A stretch of 64,000 nucleotides of DNA from Rhipicephalus microplus (GCF_043290135.1 NC_134703.1:126839005-126903004), one strand, 5' to 3'. Positions 19,511-32,670 are shown, counted from the first letter of the stretch. Notes: generated by a model not told the origin, from the letters alone. Program-made: numbers and translations.

Positions 19511-22500
19511 CTTAACCACGAGACAAGTACACGAAAAACACAATGGATACGTGGTTTGGTGCGAAAGGAAAAAAAGCAGCATGTCACATCTTGACTGACC
19601 CCTTCACCCAGAAAAAAAAAAAACCGATGTTACGAAACTACGAAATATTACACGCAGCGAAAAGTGACAATACAAAAAGAAATCGCATGTGTCAAAGTGA
19701 TAATGCTTTACTCGCAGCCAAAAATGAAGGAGGCGGCAGAGTTCACCCAACCGAATAGCTAATGTCAAAGAAGCTAAAACATCCTACCCTACAGGCTGTA
19801 TAGTGAACTGGAGGAAGATATGTAGAGAAAAATAATAATTACAATAATAAGGAGGACCTTGTAGGATAAGCTGCATTGCAACGCGGTTTCCCGATTACGT
19901 TAGGGGAGCTGGAACGCCCTCTTATGCATGCTTTTTCAAGTTTGGCACTACTGGTAACCTCCTCGGCCTAATTGAAAGAAAAAATCTCTCTCAAAGCAAC
20001 GTGAAGAATTACATCGCTTTTCCACTCTTCCTGTCTCTTCTTTTTTTTTATTGTATTTTGCTGTGGGAAACGCCACCACACACTGGACGCTTCACCACTC
20101 CCTCATTAGTGCAGCTATAGATCACCCTTCCCTATGCTTGCTTCGCCCCTCGGCACTATCCACCCCACCTTCTCCGTCACGTTTTCTTTGATGCAACCAT
20201 TGGCAAGACTCATGTTATTTAAGGTCCTGAAACATCAGTACTATCACTTGAGCCGTTACCGCGAGCCGAAGGTGCCGTGTCCACAGTGTATTCTTCAGGT
20301 GGTAAGTGAGCTTAAGGGATGCCACGCTCCACTTTTGGAACGTTGACCCAAGTTAACACATTTGTTCCGATTGAAAAGTGATTACTGGTCCCAACCTGCA
20401 AGCATACACGTTTTTTGGGGACACCTGCTGAGCAGTCAGCTTAGCGGTCTCGCTGCTAACAATCCAAACCGCGACGCTAGTTATACCCGAAGCTGAGTGG
20501 GTTGCAGACGTCATTTCTCGATGGCGTCACTCCTGCTAAACATGCACCTGGTTGTCCTGCTGTCAGAAAGTTATATATCAATTTCATTCCTCCTTTCTTT
20601 ACGCTCTTCCACGGAATACCATCTGCGTGTGTTCCTTTTTTCGTACCAAACAAGCTGGTTCCAGCATATACGACTCATGAGTCGGTATGGTGGCGCAACA
20701 CTCGGCTAGATCGGTCAATATTATGAAGCGCAATGCCGATTGACTTCTGATCGGTGCGACGAGTCAGTTGACATCACGCTGCACTGCATTATAGCGCTCA
20801 GCTTGTGACAGCATGAATGGGTCAAAGAGAAACATATCGCGGACAATAAAAGGACCCCACGACTAGCACCTACGTGCTAGTCGTGGGGTCCTTTTACCAA
20901 AAGCTTTTAATGCGGTACGAGTCACTGATAAAAAATGGCGTATTGTTTCTGAGAATTCATAGAACATTGGTGTCCAAAAAAAAACAAAGCAACAACGGTA
21001 TAAGTTTTCCAGGACTTATAGGAGCTGTCTCGGCTCAGATGTTCCTTACGCATTCAAAGCACAACCTCCCACCTTATCATTCATCTGCGCACGTTTCGCA
21101 TTTTTAATGTGCGCTTCTTTCTCTCCCGTGCATGCTCGAGGAAAGCCATTTCAGCAACAAATGCTGCTCTCCGGGCACGCACTTGGTGCCGCTTTGTCTT
21201 CCTGAACCACCCCTGTGCGCAAACTTTTTTGCATTGCTTGTAAGGTTGCGGGTGAAGCACGCTTGCAGTGGGCTCTGGGGACGTCATTTGCATTCTGAAT
21301 AAGTTCGGCTCTCCCGGACACTTCTGCGGACTTTTGCTTGTTTCGACCTGTAATTTGCGATTTTTCGCTTTTGTTGAATGCACGTCGTGTGCGGTAACTG
21401 TGCGGGTGCTACTAGCTTTACGCGAAACAAGTGAGAGAGCTCAGAATTCAGCGAAAAAGAAAGGAGCAAACAACGCTGATGTTGAAGCGTGAGTTGCAGT
21501 GTCCTTGTTTTACTTTTGAAGAAAATCTCACAGGTGATGCATAGTGCATACAACAATGTTTGTTTAATGTTTCAGAAACAGAATGAATACGTTCTCTTTC
21601 TTTGGCATTCGAGATATGGTGGCGTTTGTTTTATTTGTTTTGTTATCTGGCCAATATTTATAAGTAATGAATGTACAATGACTACAATTCTGAAACCCAC
21701 TTTGAATAATGAAAACGTACATCGATATGCGGCACCATGACTTCGAATGTAAAAATTCCACAGCATTTTTTTATCGTTTTTTGTGTTTATCGATATCACT
21801 CTGTCTTCCTTATAAAAAGATTTTCTTTTGTTCTCATCTAACAGCAATTTTCTGAATATTTTTTATCCGGGCATCCATAGTCTTCCTTGTCAGCTCAGAT
21901 GTAAACCCTTGCTTTTTCTCGATACCAAATTAACATTGAGGGTGATCTGTGACTAATTACCTTTGATCACGTGTCTCAGTACTGCTTAGTGTTTTAGATA
22001 AAGCAACAACTGAGAAGTTGATTATTTAATGCTGAAACAATATTTTTTTTTTCAGGATATCAAGTGCACTTCGGTTCGTGCTAGCTACAATCACTGAAGC
22101 GGAGGTGAGCCTTCCAAAAGAACTAATGCCTAAGAGTGAATCTTGTAACAACTGCGGGGGGAATTGATTTGTCTCGTGCGTTTTTTCTCATTTCAACGCG
22201 AACTAACTTATATGCACTAAGGTTACTGTGGGGATGTAGTTCAAAAGAACTTTAGCTTGGGCATGTTGGTAATCCATCGTAACACCGATAGCACAGAGAA
22301 AGGATAATACACTGAGCTACGACGCGGATACGGTGCTAGCTTTTAGATAAAGATTAATTCGTCGAAGCAGTGCAGCCAAGATATACGAACGATGCACGCA
22401 GACGCATATTTACGAGATTACAACAGTTACAATTTATGTGATAGACGAAGATAATACAAAAGCGCGGTGAAATAAACAGATTGCCAGGGCATCCGGAAAG

Positions 22501-23720
22501 AGCATCCAGAAAGAGCATCCTTTTCAAAGTGGCCTAAGTATAACATCTTAAAAATACTTTTTTTTTTTTGAAAGCTCTATTGAAGCTCAGCGCACCTTCC
22601 CTTCAGTTAGGCTTAGCGTTGGAAGGCGCTGCGTTAGTGCATCTTTATATAACCCGACTCGGTGTTCTTTTTGATCCAGGTGCCGATTAAGATTTCGAGA
22701 AGACAAGAAGACGATTCTCGTTCTCAGATGAATGGAACGTTTTTATTTCGGTGTTTTTATAGTTCTTCTACATGAAAAATAAGAAAACCTTGAGCTGAGC
22801 CACGTTCTCACTGGAAATACACGTGACTGGTTCTCATCAAGATACGTTGACGTTAACTCTACTTTCATTTTACATTCTCGCAGAATCGGAAGCCGAAGTG
22901 AAAAGAGACGTTGACGCTTTGCGGATTTAATGCCACATGGGGATGAGAGGATGCATATGTGCGTCAATATTTAGATCAAATTACGAAATGTCAATCGCTC
23001 ACCTGCGTTGCCTCTTTCCAAGTTTACGCGACCAATACATTCTAAGTCCATAAATAGGCGTACACCAAAAACCACGCATTGCACACGGGCACTGTGTGCG
23101 ATGCGTGTTATTTTAGCCCTCATCAGTTTGTGCGCTTAAAATCGATGTCACGCCGACACATCCGAACCAGCACAATTTTGATCCAGGTTTACGTGGTTAG
23201 TCAGAAGAATGCGGCAAGCTTGTGGCCAGTAAATAAAATAAAACTAAGAATACCCGTGGCTACGCAGGCAGCACTGGCCTAGATGCTGTGGGGAGGGGGA
23301 GGGATAGTGGTTCAGTCTTTTTCTCTCGAAAATTTTCCCAATTTCGCGTCTGTAAATCACGCAGGCTCGATCATACATAAATGATTGTTGAACACTTATT
23401 TCCGTCATCTCAGTGGTGCAGTTACCGTACAATGGTCGAATACTTTACTACGTAGATGGGTCTGCTACGTATGTACTACTGGCCCCATCTGCCGGCTGTG
23501 AGGTGTACTATACCCCGGAAAATCTAAGATGAGTGATTTGTTCGCTTGAAAAGCAGTGTTGTAATTGCTCTCGTGCTTTTTGTGGACTGTACTCTTCTTG
23601 GTACAGCGCGTAGCCCCTCTCAAGTACTTCAAGGTTTGCCGCGGTTCGTGTGAAAACGTGGCGCGTAGTTGGGGCTCAGGCTCTCGCATGAAGGAAAGGA
23701 GAACGTTCAAATGAAGGAAC
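19511..23720. other. No gene recognised, one perfect palindrome inside
   Basis: AT-rich sequence with short frames. At 22,240-22,290 a stretch reading AGCTTGGGCATGTTGGTAAT resembles, from memory only, the start of a dispersed tick repeat. The palindrome at 20,847-20,896 is listed separately. A frame of 100 codons at 21,081-21,383 (minus) is basic but has no domain. Confidence 0.45.
20847..20896. repeat. Perfect palindrome, 23-bp arms, 4-nt centre
   Basis: TAAAAGGACCCCACGACTAG and onward (20,847-20,869) is followed after CTAC by its exact complement (20,874-20,896). There is no U-tract context or gene beside it, and it matches no other sequence in the window. Confidence 0.95.
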
Positions 23721-23724
23721 ACAC

Positions 23725-23792
23725 GCACGCACACACACAAAAACACACAAACGCATGTAGACACCCCCCCCCCCCACACACACACACACACT
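23725..23792. repeat. CA-rich and poly-C simple repeat
   Basis: CACACACA tracts flank a run of about 10 C at 23,766-23,775. It produces spurious C-V-R-V frames on the minus strand. Confidence 0.9.
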
Positions 23793-23799
23793 TCTCCAG

Positions 23800-24900
23800 A
23801 CCTTAGACGACCGCAACGACAAGCACGCAGTCTCAGCGGCAGCAGTATACCGCGCGCAAAGCCACAGACGGCTGCGAAGACCGCCGACACGGAGAAGGAA
23901 AGGAGCAGCGGCGGCGTTGATAAATAGTCTCCTTGTCGACATAGTAGTCAACTTCATATGTCTTTCCCTTTGTACAGAGCGGTCGCGCGCAAGCAAGCCA
24001 GGGCGAAACGGGAGCCACCAGTATTCTTGTCTGTCGGCTTGCGGGGTCCCGGTGTCCCCTCTCCAGCTCGCCCTCGCCGACCTATCTTGCTCGCCGGAGA
24101 GCTCGGGCCCCGTCACTCGCGGTCCCGAGACGGAAGATAGTTTCTTCAGCAGCGGCGCTTTTCTGCGCAATACCCTCCCCGCCGCTGGCCTCCCCTCTCC
24201 CAACGCTGCTCAGCCGCAGCAGATGAGACAAATCGCGTTCTTGCGCGTGCCATAGCAAAGCGGTATACGCGCACGGCGACAGTTGTTAAATGGGCACCCG
24301 ACTATTTGGTATGCGTCCCGCGTGCGGCGCGTGGACTGCTCGTGGCGCGTGGCATCTTGAATATGCTCCTCCTCGCTCATCCGTTCACCTCCGAGGGCGA
24401 GAGCCGGTGTGTTTTGAGCGGGGGAGACCGGCGTGGCTGCGTACCTGAACGGCCGTGCTTTGTCTGTACGCACCTCTATTTCTTTCTTCGTCTCCTCTCT
24501 GGACCTGTCGTGGGAATATTTCGCCTGTACACGTATAGAGGCACCGAGCCAACTTTCTCTCCTTCCGACTGCCGAGAAGTTTATGCGCGCGCGGTGGTGT
24601 ACGGACACCTGGAAGTCGCCTACAGTGCGTAATGATAGACGGGTGAAAGGTTCGCGCTACGCGGCTTCTATGGTTGTTGTTTGTCGCTCAGTCGTCCGGA
24701 CAGCCTACGCAGCCGGTGAACCAAAGCCACGCATTCATGCGCTATATGAAAACAAACGTCCTACACGAAGTTATGCGTCGGTGCTGTTGTGGTTGACTTC
24801 TGCGTGGAAGACATCCGGGGTATTTTCCGAGGAAAGGGCCTTGGTGTGCAAGAGAATGAGTTATGTGGAATGCGAGTGTACAGGTAGCAGTGTGCCTGCG
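23800..24900. other. CpG-rich block, possible promoter or first-exon region
   Basis: CpG dinucleotides are dense at about 23,970-24,480 compared with the AT-rich flanks. Open frames exist on both strands (up to 175 codons) but none shows a domain and none is clearly preferred. No splice structure can be defended. Confidence 0.3.
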
Positions 24901-25445
24901 CACTTCTTTCACTTTACAGCTCCGTTGTTGACTCGGCTGTTGAGCTTAAAAACATAGTTGTTAGCGATCACATTCTTGATATGCGAAAGCGTAATGCCGG
25001 AGTCCTTCAAATGTAACAGTAATTTAATGACCCTGATAATACTGTAACGGGCAGTCATGTTGACAAAGACAGGATTCGGCATGTCCAAGATGAAACACTT
25101 TATTTGGCTGAACTTGTGAGCGGGTATCAAACTCAAACTACAGCAAGAAGTGCACGCTGTACACTGATACAATGCACGGTGCACACAGGGAGTCAGCCCT
25201 CGATAACCCGATCCGTGGCAACGTGCGTCGGCATTTATACATGTGGCATCGAACATTCGAGTGTTACCTCTGGTGGTCGCGTTTGTTCGAGAATGAACCT
25301 ATCTGTTCGCATTAGCACTCTCAAGACTATAAACAGCCGACCTGAAAACCACGTAGAAAGTGCTCAGACATTCCGGCGAGGATCGTGCAAGGCAATATGT
25401 ACTCGTGGATACGCTATCTGCGAAATACACAGAAAGGAGCGTGTG
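24901..25445. other. Unassigned sequence
   Basis: Open frames of 115 (minus, 24,909-25,256) and 126 codons (plus, 25,104-25,484) have no recognisable domain. The word CACTTTATTTGGCTGAACTT could be the end of an unknown retroelement. No repeat partner is present here. Confidence 0.3.
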
Positions 25446-25459
25446 GCAATACTACACAT

Positions 25460-25696
25460 TGATTGGTTGATATGTGGGGTTTAACGTCCCAAAACCACTA
25501 TAATGAGAGACGCCGTAGTGGAGGGCTCCGGAAATTTAGACCACCTGGGGTTCTTTAACGTGCACCCAAATCTGAGCACACGGGCCTACAACATTTCCGC
25601 CTCCATCGGAAATGCAGCCGCCGCAGCCGGGATTCGAGCCCGCGCCCTGCGGGTCAGCAGCCGAGTACCTTAGCCACTAGACCACCGCGGCGGGGC
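25460..25696 (-). mobile_element. Ruka-like tRNA-derived SINE, full length
   Basis: Full-length copy on the minus strand with perfect 14-bp target-site duplications GCAATACTACACAT at 25,446-25,459 and 25,697-25,710. Its 5' end is CCCCGCCGCGGTGGTCTAGTGG with an A-box-like TGGTCTAGTGG; the B-box region reads GGGCTCGAATCCCGG, and the 3' end carries ACCCCACATATCAACCAATC-type sequence. SINEs of this kind are transcribed by RNA polymerase III and moved by a partner LINE. The perfect duplication implies a young insertion. Confidence 0.95.
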
Positions 25697-25710
25697 GCAA
25701 TACTACACAT

Positions 25711-26805
25711 GATTTGTCTGTTTAATTTCTTAGTCTCGTCATTAGGTGCTTTCCTGCATTTTCGGCTGTCTTGATTTCATGCGATATGGCCAGGTATTTA
25801 GATGAATTTGATGTAGGGTGCTTACAAGCATGTTTGAATATTTAAAAGCACCCTCGTTGTGTATTTCGTTTACACATCTTCCTTTAAGCCACCACATGCA
25901 TTCTAACAAAAAAAAAAATCACGTCTCAATTAGGTATGCAATAATGTTGAAATGTTCTCGTTTTCTCAATAGAAATATCAAAATATGAGCGCGAAATCAA
26001 AAGACCATTTTTATTCCTTCTTTTCATTCAGCTTATATCGCACATCTAATATTTGCGATAATTTTTTGACTTTGGGTGACTAACGATCGTTCCCACACTA
26101 TATATGATTTCCTGCTGTGCATTTAACGGTGAAGCTGCTTTTGTTTTTCTTGTCGACCATTTTTTATGTCCTATATCCTCGTTAGCAGAGGCGCCGAGAA
26201 TCGACCATATAATCTTTCCCACTCACTTTTGGAGACCGTGGGCTCAATCACACTCCTGTCCACTCTGATTCTTTAGCGAGAGTGCGCTCACTAGCATACG
26301 CCATCACGCCAAACTAATACCCCTGTCACACGTGGCAACTTAGGTGCACTTTGAGCGAGTATACACTTCGTCACGAGTGTGATTTGCGAGTTTTCCCACG
26401 AGAAAGTTTAGTGTCACTCGCTGCAAAGTATACACTTGCCGGAAAGTGTGTTCCCCAAACTCACTTCGCTGCGACGGCTGCGACGAAGTGTGTATAGCCT
26501 CGGTACCAATGGCTTGCACAGAAATACGCTGTTGCCTAAAGCGGCGCGCATATTGTTATTTTAAGCGATTGTTTTTGTTACGAGGAATACTGCTCTGTAT
26601 TAAAACAAGTCAGAATACAGCAATAAACCTCGCTAATTTCGCCGTCGGGCAGTTTACGGTCATGTCCGCTAGGGGGATGCTGCAGCACATGCTCTGCAAT
26701 GACTGCGTCCGTCGCGTTGTTAACTTGCAGGCACACTTTCACATGAGTACGTGAGTTGTGTTGTTGTCTAGTCATTTACGATGGCTTGTGCCACTGGTGG
26801 TACCC

Positions 26806-26807
<2 letters not shown>
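25711..26807. other. No gene recognised; possible MITE edge
   Basis: AT-rich sequence. At 26,322-26,470 the words CCCTGTCACACGTGGCAACT and two GTATACACTT words suggest a piece of a small dispersed element, but no second end is visible. The 102-codon frame at 26,446-26,754 has no domain. Confidence 0.35.

Positions 26808-26885
<78 letters not shown>
26808..26885. repeat. (TA)n microsatellite
   Basis: About 78 bases of near-pure TA dinucleotides. Confidence 0.98.
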
Positions 26886-26890
<5 letters not shown>

Positions 26891-27031
26891 TAATGGAGAA
26901 TATGGCTGCTCCATCTAAGTGGAGACACATCACCGCGAGTCACAGTCGTCACCTTAAAGCCGCGAGGTGATGACCACTGACACGGAGCAAGCAAGTACTC
27001 TTTCGAATGACGGAAGCGAGTAGACAAAAAC

Positions 27032-27160
27032 TGCATGTATAGATAGGTACACTATATATATAGCGCTGCTCTCAATTAGAGGCGTCACGTCAAATGCATG
27101 TATAGATAAGTACAGTATATATAGCGCTGCTCTCAACTATAAACGTCACGTCACCTATGC
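27032..27160. repeat. 63-bp tandem duplication
   Basis: Two consecutive units each begin TGCATGTATAGATA, contain TATATAGCGCTGCTCTCAA and end near CGTCACGTCA. Units start at about 27,032 and 27,095 and differ at several sites, so the duplication is not recent. Confidence 0.9.
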
Positions 27161-28095
27161 CCAGAATGACCATAACATGGTGGGCGTCTGGACCCGTGTA
27201 GTCATTATATATATTGCCAGTGAGTGAATTCAAATGCTACGAATTGTAAATGCGGGACAGTGTTGATTTTTTTTATCAAGCAGCGTGCCGCAAAGACACT
27301 TCGTCCGAAAGCATTGGTTGTGCTACGAAGCTCGAGTTACAGTGTAGCGGTCACGTGACTTTTTGTCTCGTGATGTACACCTACACAACTAGGCAGTCTA
27401 TGAATACTTGTATATATTCCCCCACTATGGGTGCCATGTAGATGCATATCCCCTAGTAGACCCTTTGTCAGCTGTATGTTGCCCTTGAGGCATCGACGAT
27501 GGCATATGTCACGCATAATATCGTCCTCATTATCGTCCACATGTTCAGAATCAGAAATGATTTTATTAGGTCCTAAGGAGGTTCACAAATTGTTAGTATA
27601 CAGAAGCAGGTCTCATAGTCAGGCACTCAATCGGGACCTTCTACAGTAATGAATACAGAAAAAATTATTTGAATTAACAAACATCAAAAATAAGCAAAAA
27701 TTAAAACGCAAGCTGAAAAACGGACAAATTAAGATAATAGCAGGAGAAAGCAAAAAAGAAAAGAAGGCAAAAGCCAAAAGCAGACTACATAAAAAATTAG
27801 AATAATTCATGCTAATAATTATAGACAAAATTACAAAATTAGTCAACACAAGAAATAAGGGTAATGTAGTACTTCTAAAGTTTTACAAAATTAAGAAAGA
27901 ATAGATGAAAAATGAGAGTAATTAGGCACTTTTATACAACTTTCAGAAGAATGCAATGAAAAAAGCATTAAAAAATACACATTGAACAGAAAACAAATGA
28001 CACATCTATTTTAGCAATAAATGATGATGATGCGATGCGTTTATTTATGTTGTGAAATCATATGAATAGGAAGAAAAGTAACAGAAGTGACGAAA
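27161..28095. other. No gene recognised
   Basis: Very A-rich plus strand between 27,650 and 28,020, possibly the A-rich 3' side of the minus-strand LINE fragment that follows. Confidence 0.4.
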
Positions 28096-28099
28096 ACTA

Positions 28100-28720
28100 C
28101 CCAAATCGTGAGAGTGATGAGAGGAAGGTCTTCAGTTCTTTTTGAATTTGCCAATCGATTGCAATGTTTTGGTCACAGGATGTATAGTATTCCAGAAATG
28201 AATTCCATTACATTAAATAGTTTGTTTGCCATAGTTACTGTGAACCTTTGGTAAAATTAAATTCCGATTATGTGCAAACCTTGTCAAGTTAGTATTCACT
28301 ATAGTAGATGGAGGGATAATGTACACAGGAAGCTGATTGTTGATTTGCTTGTACAGTAACATTCTTTGTTTGAATTTGAAAGTGCCACAGACCGTTAGAA
28401 TGTTGTTGACATGTAGGAGTGCTGTAGCATTACTGCGATAGTGAGTAGGGGTAATTATTCTGAAAGATTGAATTTGCATATTTTGGAGAGAAACAAGATG
28501 ACTGCCGTATGTTGCCCCAGTATGTGATACAGTAAATAAAGTGAGAATGAATAAAAGTGTAGTACAATGAAAGTAATGTTGGTTGTAAAAATATATCACG
28601 GGCTTTAAGCGGAACACATATGCCGTAAGCCATTTTTGTTCGTGGGAGAGCAATATGCGAATGAAATTTGAACTTGTGGTCAAGCTGGATTCCCAAGAAA
28701 GTAGCCTCTTAATCTGCTTC
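28100..28720 (-). pseudogene. LINE 3' fragment, end of reverse transcriptase (CR1/L2/Jockey-like)
   Basis: Minus-strand frames 28,696-28,430 and 28,749-28,213 together read the classic end of a LINE RT: GIQLDHKFKFHSHI, LLSLYYTFIHSHFIYCITYW, then HYRSNATALLHVNNIL, YKQINNQLPVYI and RFAHNRNLILPKVHSNYGKQ. After 28,210 the DNA still translates to a typical W-N-x-I-H tail. A frameshift lies near 28,470-28,500 and a stop follows KQTI. RNase H is absent, which separates it from the I-clade-like LINE at 14-18 kb. It is 5'-truncated and dead. Confidence 0.8.
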
Positions 28721-31515
28721 AAACGTTGTACAGTTTTAGGTTTTATCACCTACATTGCAGAGCCGCCTTCCATATTCCACCGAGAGGCTGCCCTGCCCTA
28801 TTCTCCGCGGGTTTGAATTCAGGCAGCGCTCATTTAGGCTTTGCTTTCGCTATCAACACCTTTGCGCAGCAGGTTCTGGCAACAAGCGTTTCGGCGTGCG
28901 AACCTATACGCCGACACCACATATGTCCATATATACTCGAGCATCGGTTTTCAAAGCCTGTTTCGCAGGGCGTTACGTGTCGCGTATTTTCTGATCGGAA
29001 GCGACTCCACATGCGACTCCACTCGGCGAAATGAGTGACACTTTTCGGCGCTCCTTGCGTAAAGTTTTCACTTTGGGACACTTCATATTTTCTGTCCCGC
29101 GCACTTTCCGTTATGTTTAGTCTTATCGTATACACGGCACTCGTACATTTTTTATTGAGTGGCCTCGAGTTTCTCTCGCGTATATCGGGAGTGCCGACAA
29201 AGCCTGCTTTTGAATCAAGCCCGCCGCGCTCTCTTTAGCATATCCCCGGAGCGAGGCGAGCTCGTCACTAGACACCCCTTTTCTTCTCCGCCCATCTTCC
29301 TACGCCGTCGCCTTGGGCAACGTTATCCTTTGTTTCCTACTCGTGGCGAATCCAGTATAAAAAAAAAAGAGAAGGAAATGTTAGAATGAAGGCGTGTTCG
29401 TAAAGCCGCCGAGCGTTCGTCTTTCTCGCTTCGGGCCAGGGTCGAAAGAAAAACAAAAATATCTCGAGTGGGGCGGGCCTCGGAATCAGCACCCTCTGGT
29501 GTGGAGAAGAGCGCAAAACTCGCTTAAAAGGGCTTAAAAACCTACTACAGATTCAGGGATCCTGCTGAGGATCACGAAAAACTTGCGCTCATGAGATGAC
29601 ACGGGCATGCGAGGAAAACCCTCAGCGTTGGTTGGGGGGGGGGGGGGGGGTTATAGGCCTTCCGTCGACGCCCCGAGCTGCTGTGCAGCATAGAAGGGCT
29701 GAGGGAATTGCTGGGCGTAAAAAAAATAAGTAGTGGAGAGAAAGTAAATAACATAGTTCGAGCCTTCTCCCTTGCTTTGCCCCCTCTTGCTTTCTTCCCT
29801 TAAACCTTTTGTTAGTGTTCGCTCGCCTAGTCCTCCACTCGGCTGGAAAAGACGAGAAAATTTTAAGCGAATAAACGAAAGTGGTTGGAGGACGAGAAAG
29901 GAAAGTCGGGCCGATGTCTTCTGCAGGGAGAAATTAAACAATGAAAGGCGTTGACGAAGAAGAACAGGGCGTGGGTATGTAGACTAGGCGAGCTCGCAGG
30001 AGTTTACTTTCCTTTTGAACCCAGAAAGACTGCATTTAAAAACTGTGCGAAAAAAATGAATAAGGAAATAAGGGGGAAGTGAGAAGACGGAAGGGTAGCT
30101 GCACGCAGGAATGAGCTTGATGCGAGCGAAATTGAAAAGGAAGATGAGCGTGGCCAGATCGAAACAGAGCGCCATGGCTTCAAAGGGGAGACTGTCGGTT
30201 GAGCGGCAGAAGCGTAACATAGTACACCCTCACTGGAGCGCTCACACAAGCGTACACAAAAAAAGGAGGTGTATGGAATAAAGGAAGACGGTTAAATAAG
30301 AGGTGGGACGAAGAGCTTGCGCGCGGGAATATAGGGATGGTATATGGGGATATGGGGACGCGCGCATGCCAGATCGGAAAGGAAGCTCCGGAGACATGCC
30401 AGGAAAGAGAGGGAGGAGAGAGAAGAAAGGAAAGATGCGACATTGCCACGAAGATGAGGACGAAGAAGAGAGAGAGAAAAAAAAGAGAATGTACATACAT
30501 GGGCAGGCCGGATCAGAGTCATTCTTCTTGCTGCTCCTGCCGGAACTGCGCGCGAGAGGGCGCCTCCAACAAATGTTCTGCGGATTGAGATGGCGAGGCC
30601 TAGTGGCCTGCGTGCACAGGCATATCTACTGTACAATGAGTCGAGTAGAGTGACATTTGTTTTGTGACTCAGATGTTTTGTGACTGACATCTGTTTTGTT
30701 TTGTACACACGTGCGCACTTAGATGCTGGACAGAGTATTAAAAAAAGTAGACTTTCAAGCACATCTTGCTACTGCTCACTTCCAGCGTCAGGTACCACAG
30801 AGTATGACTTGGAGAAGAATTGTGGCGAAAGTTTGGCGAGACATTTGTGGGAGAGTGGAATGCCTGAACATAGGTTGCACGTGAACATTGCTTTTGTTGC
30901 CTGTATACTTTTATAACAAGACCTCGTAGGATGAAATTTTATTCGCGAGGAAGTACGTACGTCAGCTTAGTGAAAGTTCTTAGCTCAAATGACTTCTTTC
31001 CTCGCTCGAGTTTGTGGCGGGAAAAAGTTATGAAACAGGAAACTGGGTTTGCGAGTCAGCCGGGACAGCGAACAATGCCGAAATGCTGCATAGACGTGTG
31101 TGTCTCTTCGTGCACGTATGGTTCTCGGAGTTCTCTTTCCTGTCTTGCCAATGGCCTTTAGGTCCAGTACGTTTTACTTGTTTGTTTCTCCGCGCAATGT
31201 CTGCGCAGTGATTTTCTGTGGACAGCTTCATGAATGGATGATGTACCCCCGAGGAGGGGACGGTTTAGGCAGCGCATTCAAATAGCGGCATTATTACGAA
31301 TGATAACGGCGTTGTACGGCTGACGCTTAGGTGGTGTACGCCATGTGTAATGCGTACACAACGACATTAGTATAGGAAGAGCACGTTGAAAGGGTGAGAA
31401 GGAGATAGACAAATCATGTATTGGAATACGAGTACCACAGGAGCACCTTGGCATTCGATTAGGAGCACTGGCGCGATGACAAAACCGTACTATATTCAGT
31501 CAACTGCGTGGTAAA
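28721..31515. other. No gene recognised; G17 tract
   Basis: Moderately GC-rich between 28,750 and 29,500 and purine-rich on the plus strand between 30,240 and 30,500. A run of 17 G occupies 29,634-29,650. Frames of up to 156 codons lie on both strands with no domain. Confidence 0.4.
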
Positions 31516-31520
31516 TGGGC

Positions 31521-31778
31521 TCACTACTATGGGAGAGCATAAGTACCGTCCCATGGGCCTAAATGAACAATAAATAAAAGACAGCTTTGTCTTAACCACT
31601 TTTTGTTTAGAAAAAAATTAATTTGGTTCGAAAAATTAGTTAACGATTTAAAGTACTCGGTACTCTACTATGGGAGAGCTGAAAGCCATCCCATTTAATA
31701 GTGTGTTTAGAAAAAGTGGTTAACGATTTAGAGTACTTGATACTCTACTATGGGAGAGCATAATGCCGTCCCGTAGCC
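31521..31778 (-). repeat. Cluster of three CTCCCATAGTAG hairpin units (copies 6-8), minus strand
   Basis: Minus-strand units at 31,521-31,560 (5' half only), 31,606-31,694 and 31,702-31,778 carry GTTTAGAAAAA, GTTAACGATTTA(A/G)AGTACT, TACTCTACTATGGGAGAGC and the GGGACGG counterpart. The hairpin partners AGAGTACT and AGTACTCT-like words are kept in copies 7 and 8 with changes on both sides. The unit is the inverse complement of those at 19 kb. Confidence 0.9.
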
Positions 31779-32550
31779 ACCAACGGCAACCCGTTGCCGT
31801 TGGTTTGGATGTTAGAGACACTACACTGCTACTTTTAAAACATCCAAACGCAAATTCTTTGTTCATCCTTTGTCATAATTTCGACCCACAATTGTGTCGC
31901 TGGTTTAGTTTCGGAAACTTGAACGTCCTGGTAAATATTGTTTTCTATTTTGCCATTGTTGCTCAGCTGAACGTATCAGTTGTAATAGTAACAGCGAACT
32001 TTTAATAGGTTCTCTGCATAGTGCTCAAAATTGTTGACAAACATACTTTCGGTTTATGCGGAAACCTGCCAGCACGTGCGACTGTTTTTCGCAGGAGAAG
32101 GGCACGCGCTATGGCGAGTGATTCCACGGCAAGCAATTCGGAGAAGCGCCCCACGATTGTTGATTCCTTTTATACTAAATGCTGAAAATACATGACATAT
32201 AGTCAGCCGAATGGGAGTAGGTTTTCGGCGAATACAATTTGTATTTCATATGGTGTGCTTCAACTTTCTCCTAAACCTATATGGATGGTTGTTCATCTGC
32301 ACTTTGCCAAACGGTTCGGCAAACACCAGCAGCTAAATTCATTCATGATGTAGTAAACTGGGTAGAAGGAAAGCAACAGGCACTGCTTTTGCAGGCATTA
32401 CAGAGGTTGAGGGCAACCTTGCCACACACCGAAGATGAGGAGGAACTTTCGCGCTATTTTTTTCTACTAGGAGTCATACAACAGTCACGCTGTTTGTGGT
32501 GAGCGTCATTTGGTACTTGGGGAACTTGAACTCAATGACTAATGTATATT
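31779..32550. other. No gene recognised
   Basis: A short inverted pair CCAACGGCAAC/GTTGCCGTTGG lies at about 31,780-31,805. A 73-codon frame at 32,281-32,502 has no recognisable domain. Confidence 0.45.
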
Positions 32551-32570
32551 CAACCACTTCGTAATGACAC

Positions 32571-32670
32571 GTTGAAGAACCCCAGGTGGTCAAAATTTCC
32601 GGAGCCTACTACGGCGTCTCTCATAATCATATAGTGGTTTTGGGACGTTAAGCCCCACAAATCAATCAAT
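32571..32670 (+). mobile_element. 5'-truncated Ruka-like SINE
   Basis: Only the 3' body remains (GTTGAAGAACCCCAGGTGGT through GGTTTTGGGACGTTAAGCCC and an ATCAATCAAT tail). It is flanked by CACTTCGTAATGACAC at 32,555-32,570 and CACTTCGTAATGATAC at 32,671-32,686, a 16-bp target-site duplication with one difference. The truncation inside a valid duplication shows that incomplete reverse transcription, not later loss, removed the head. Confidence 0.93.

Noticed and set aside
24909..25256. A 115-codon minus-strand frame as a gene or LTR protein
   Set aside because: No motif could be placed and no LTR pair was found.
25626..25696. Possible tRNA genes at SINE heads (also 40,000; 43,940; 53,390; 35,935 minus)
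   Set aside because: Each head is followed by the SINE body and flanked by target-site duplications, so these are retroposed tRNA-derived sequences.
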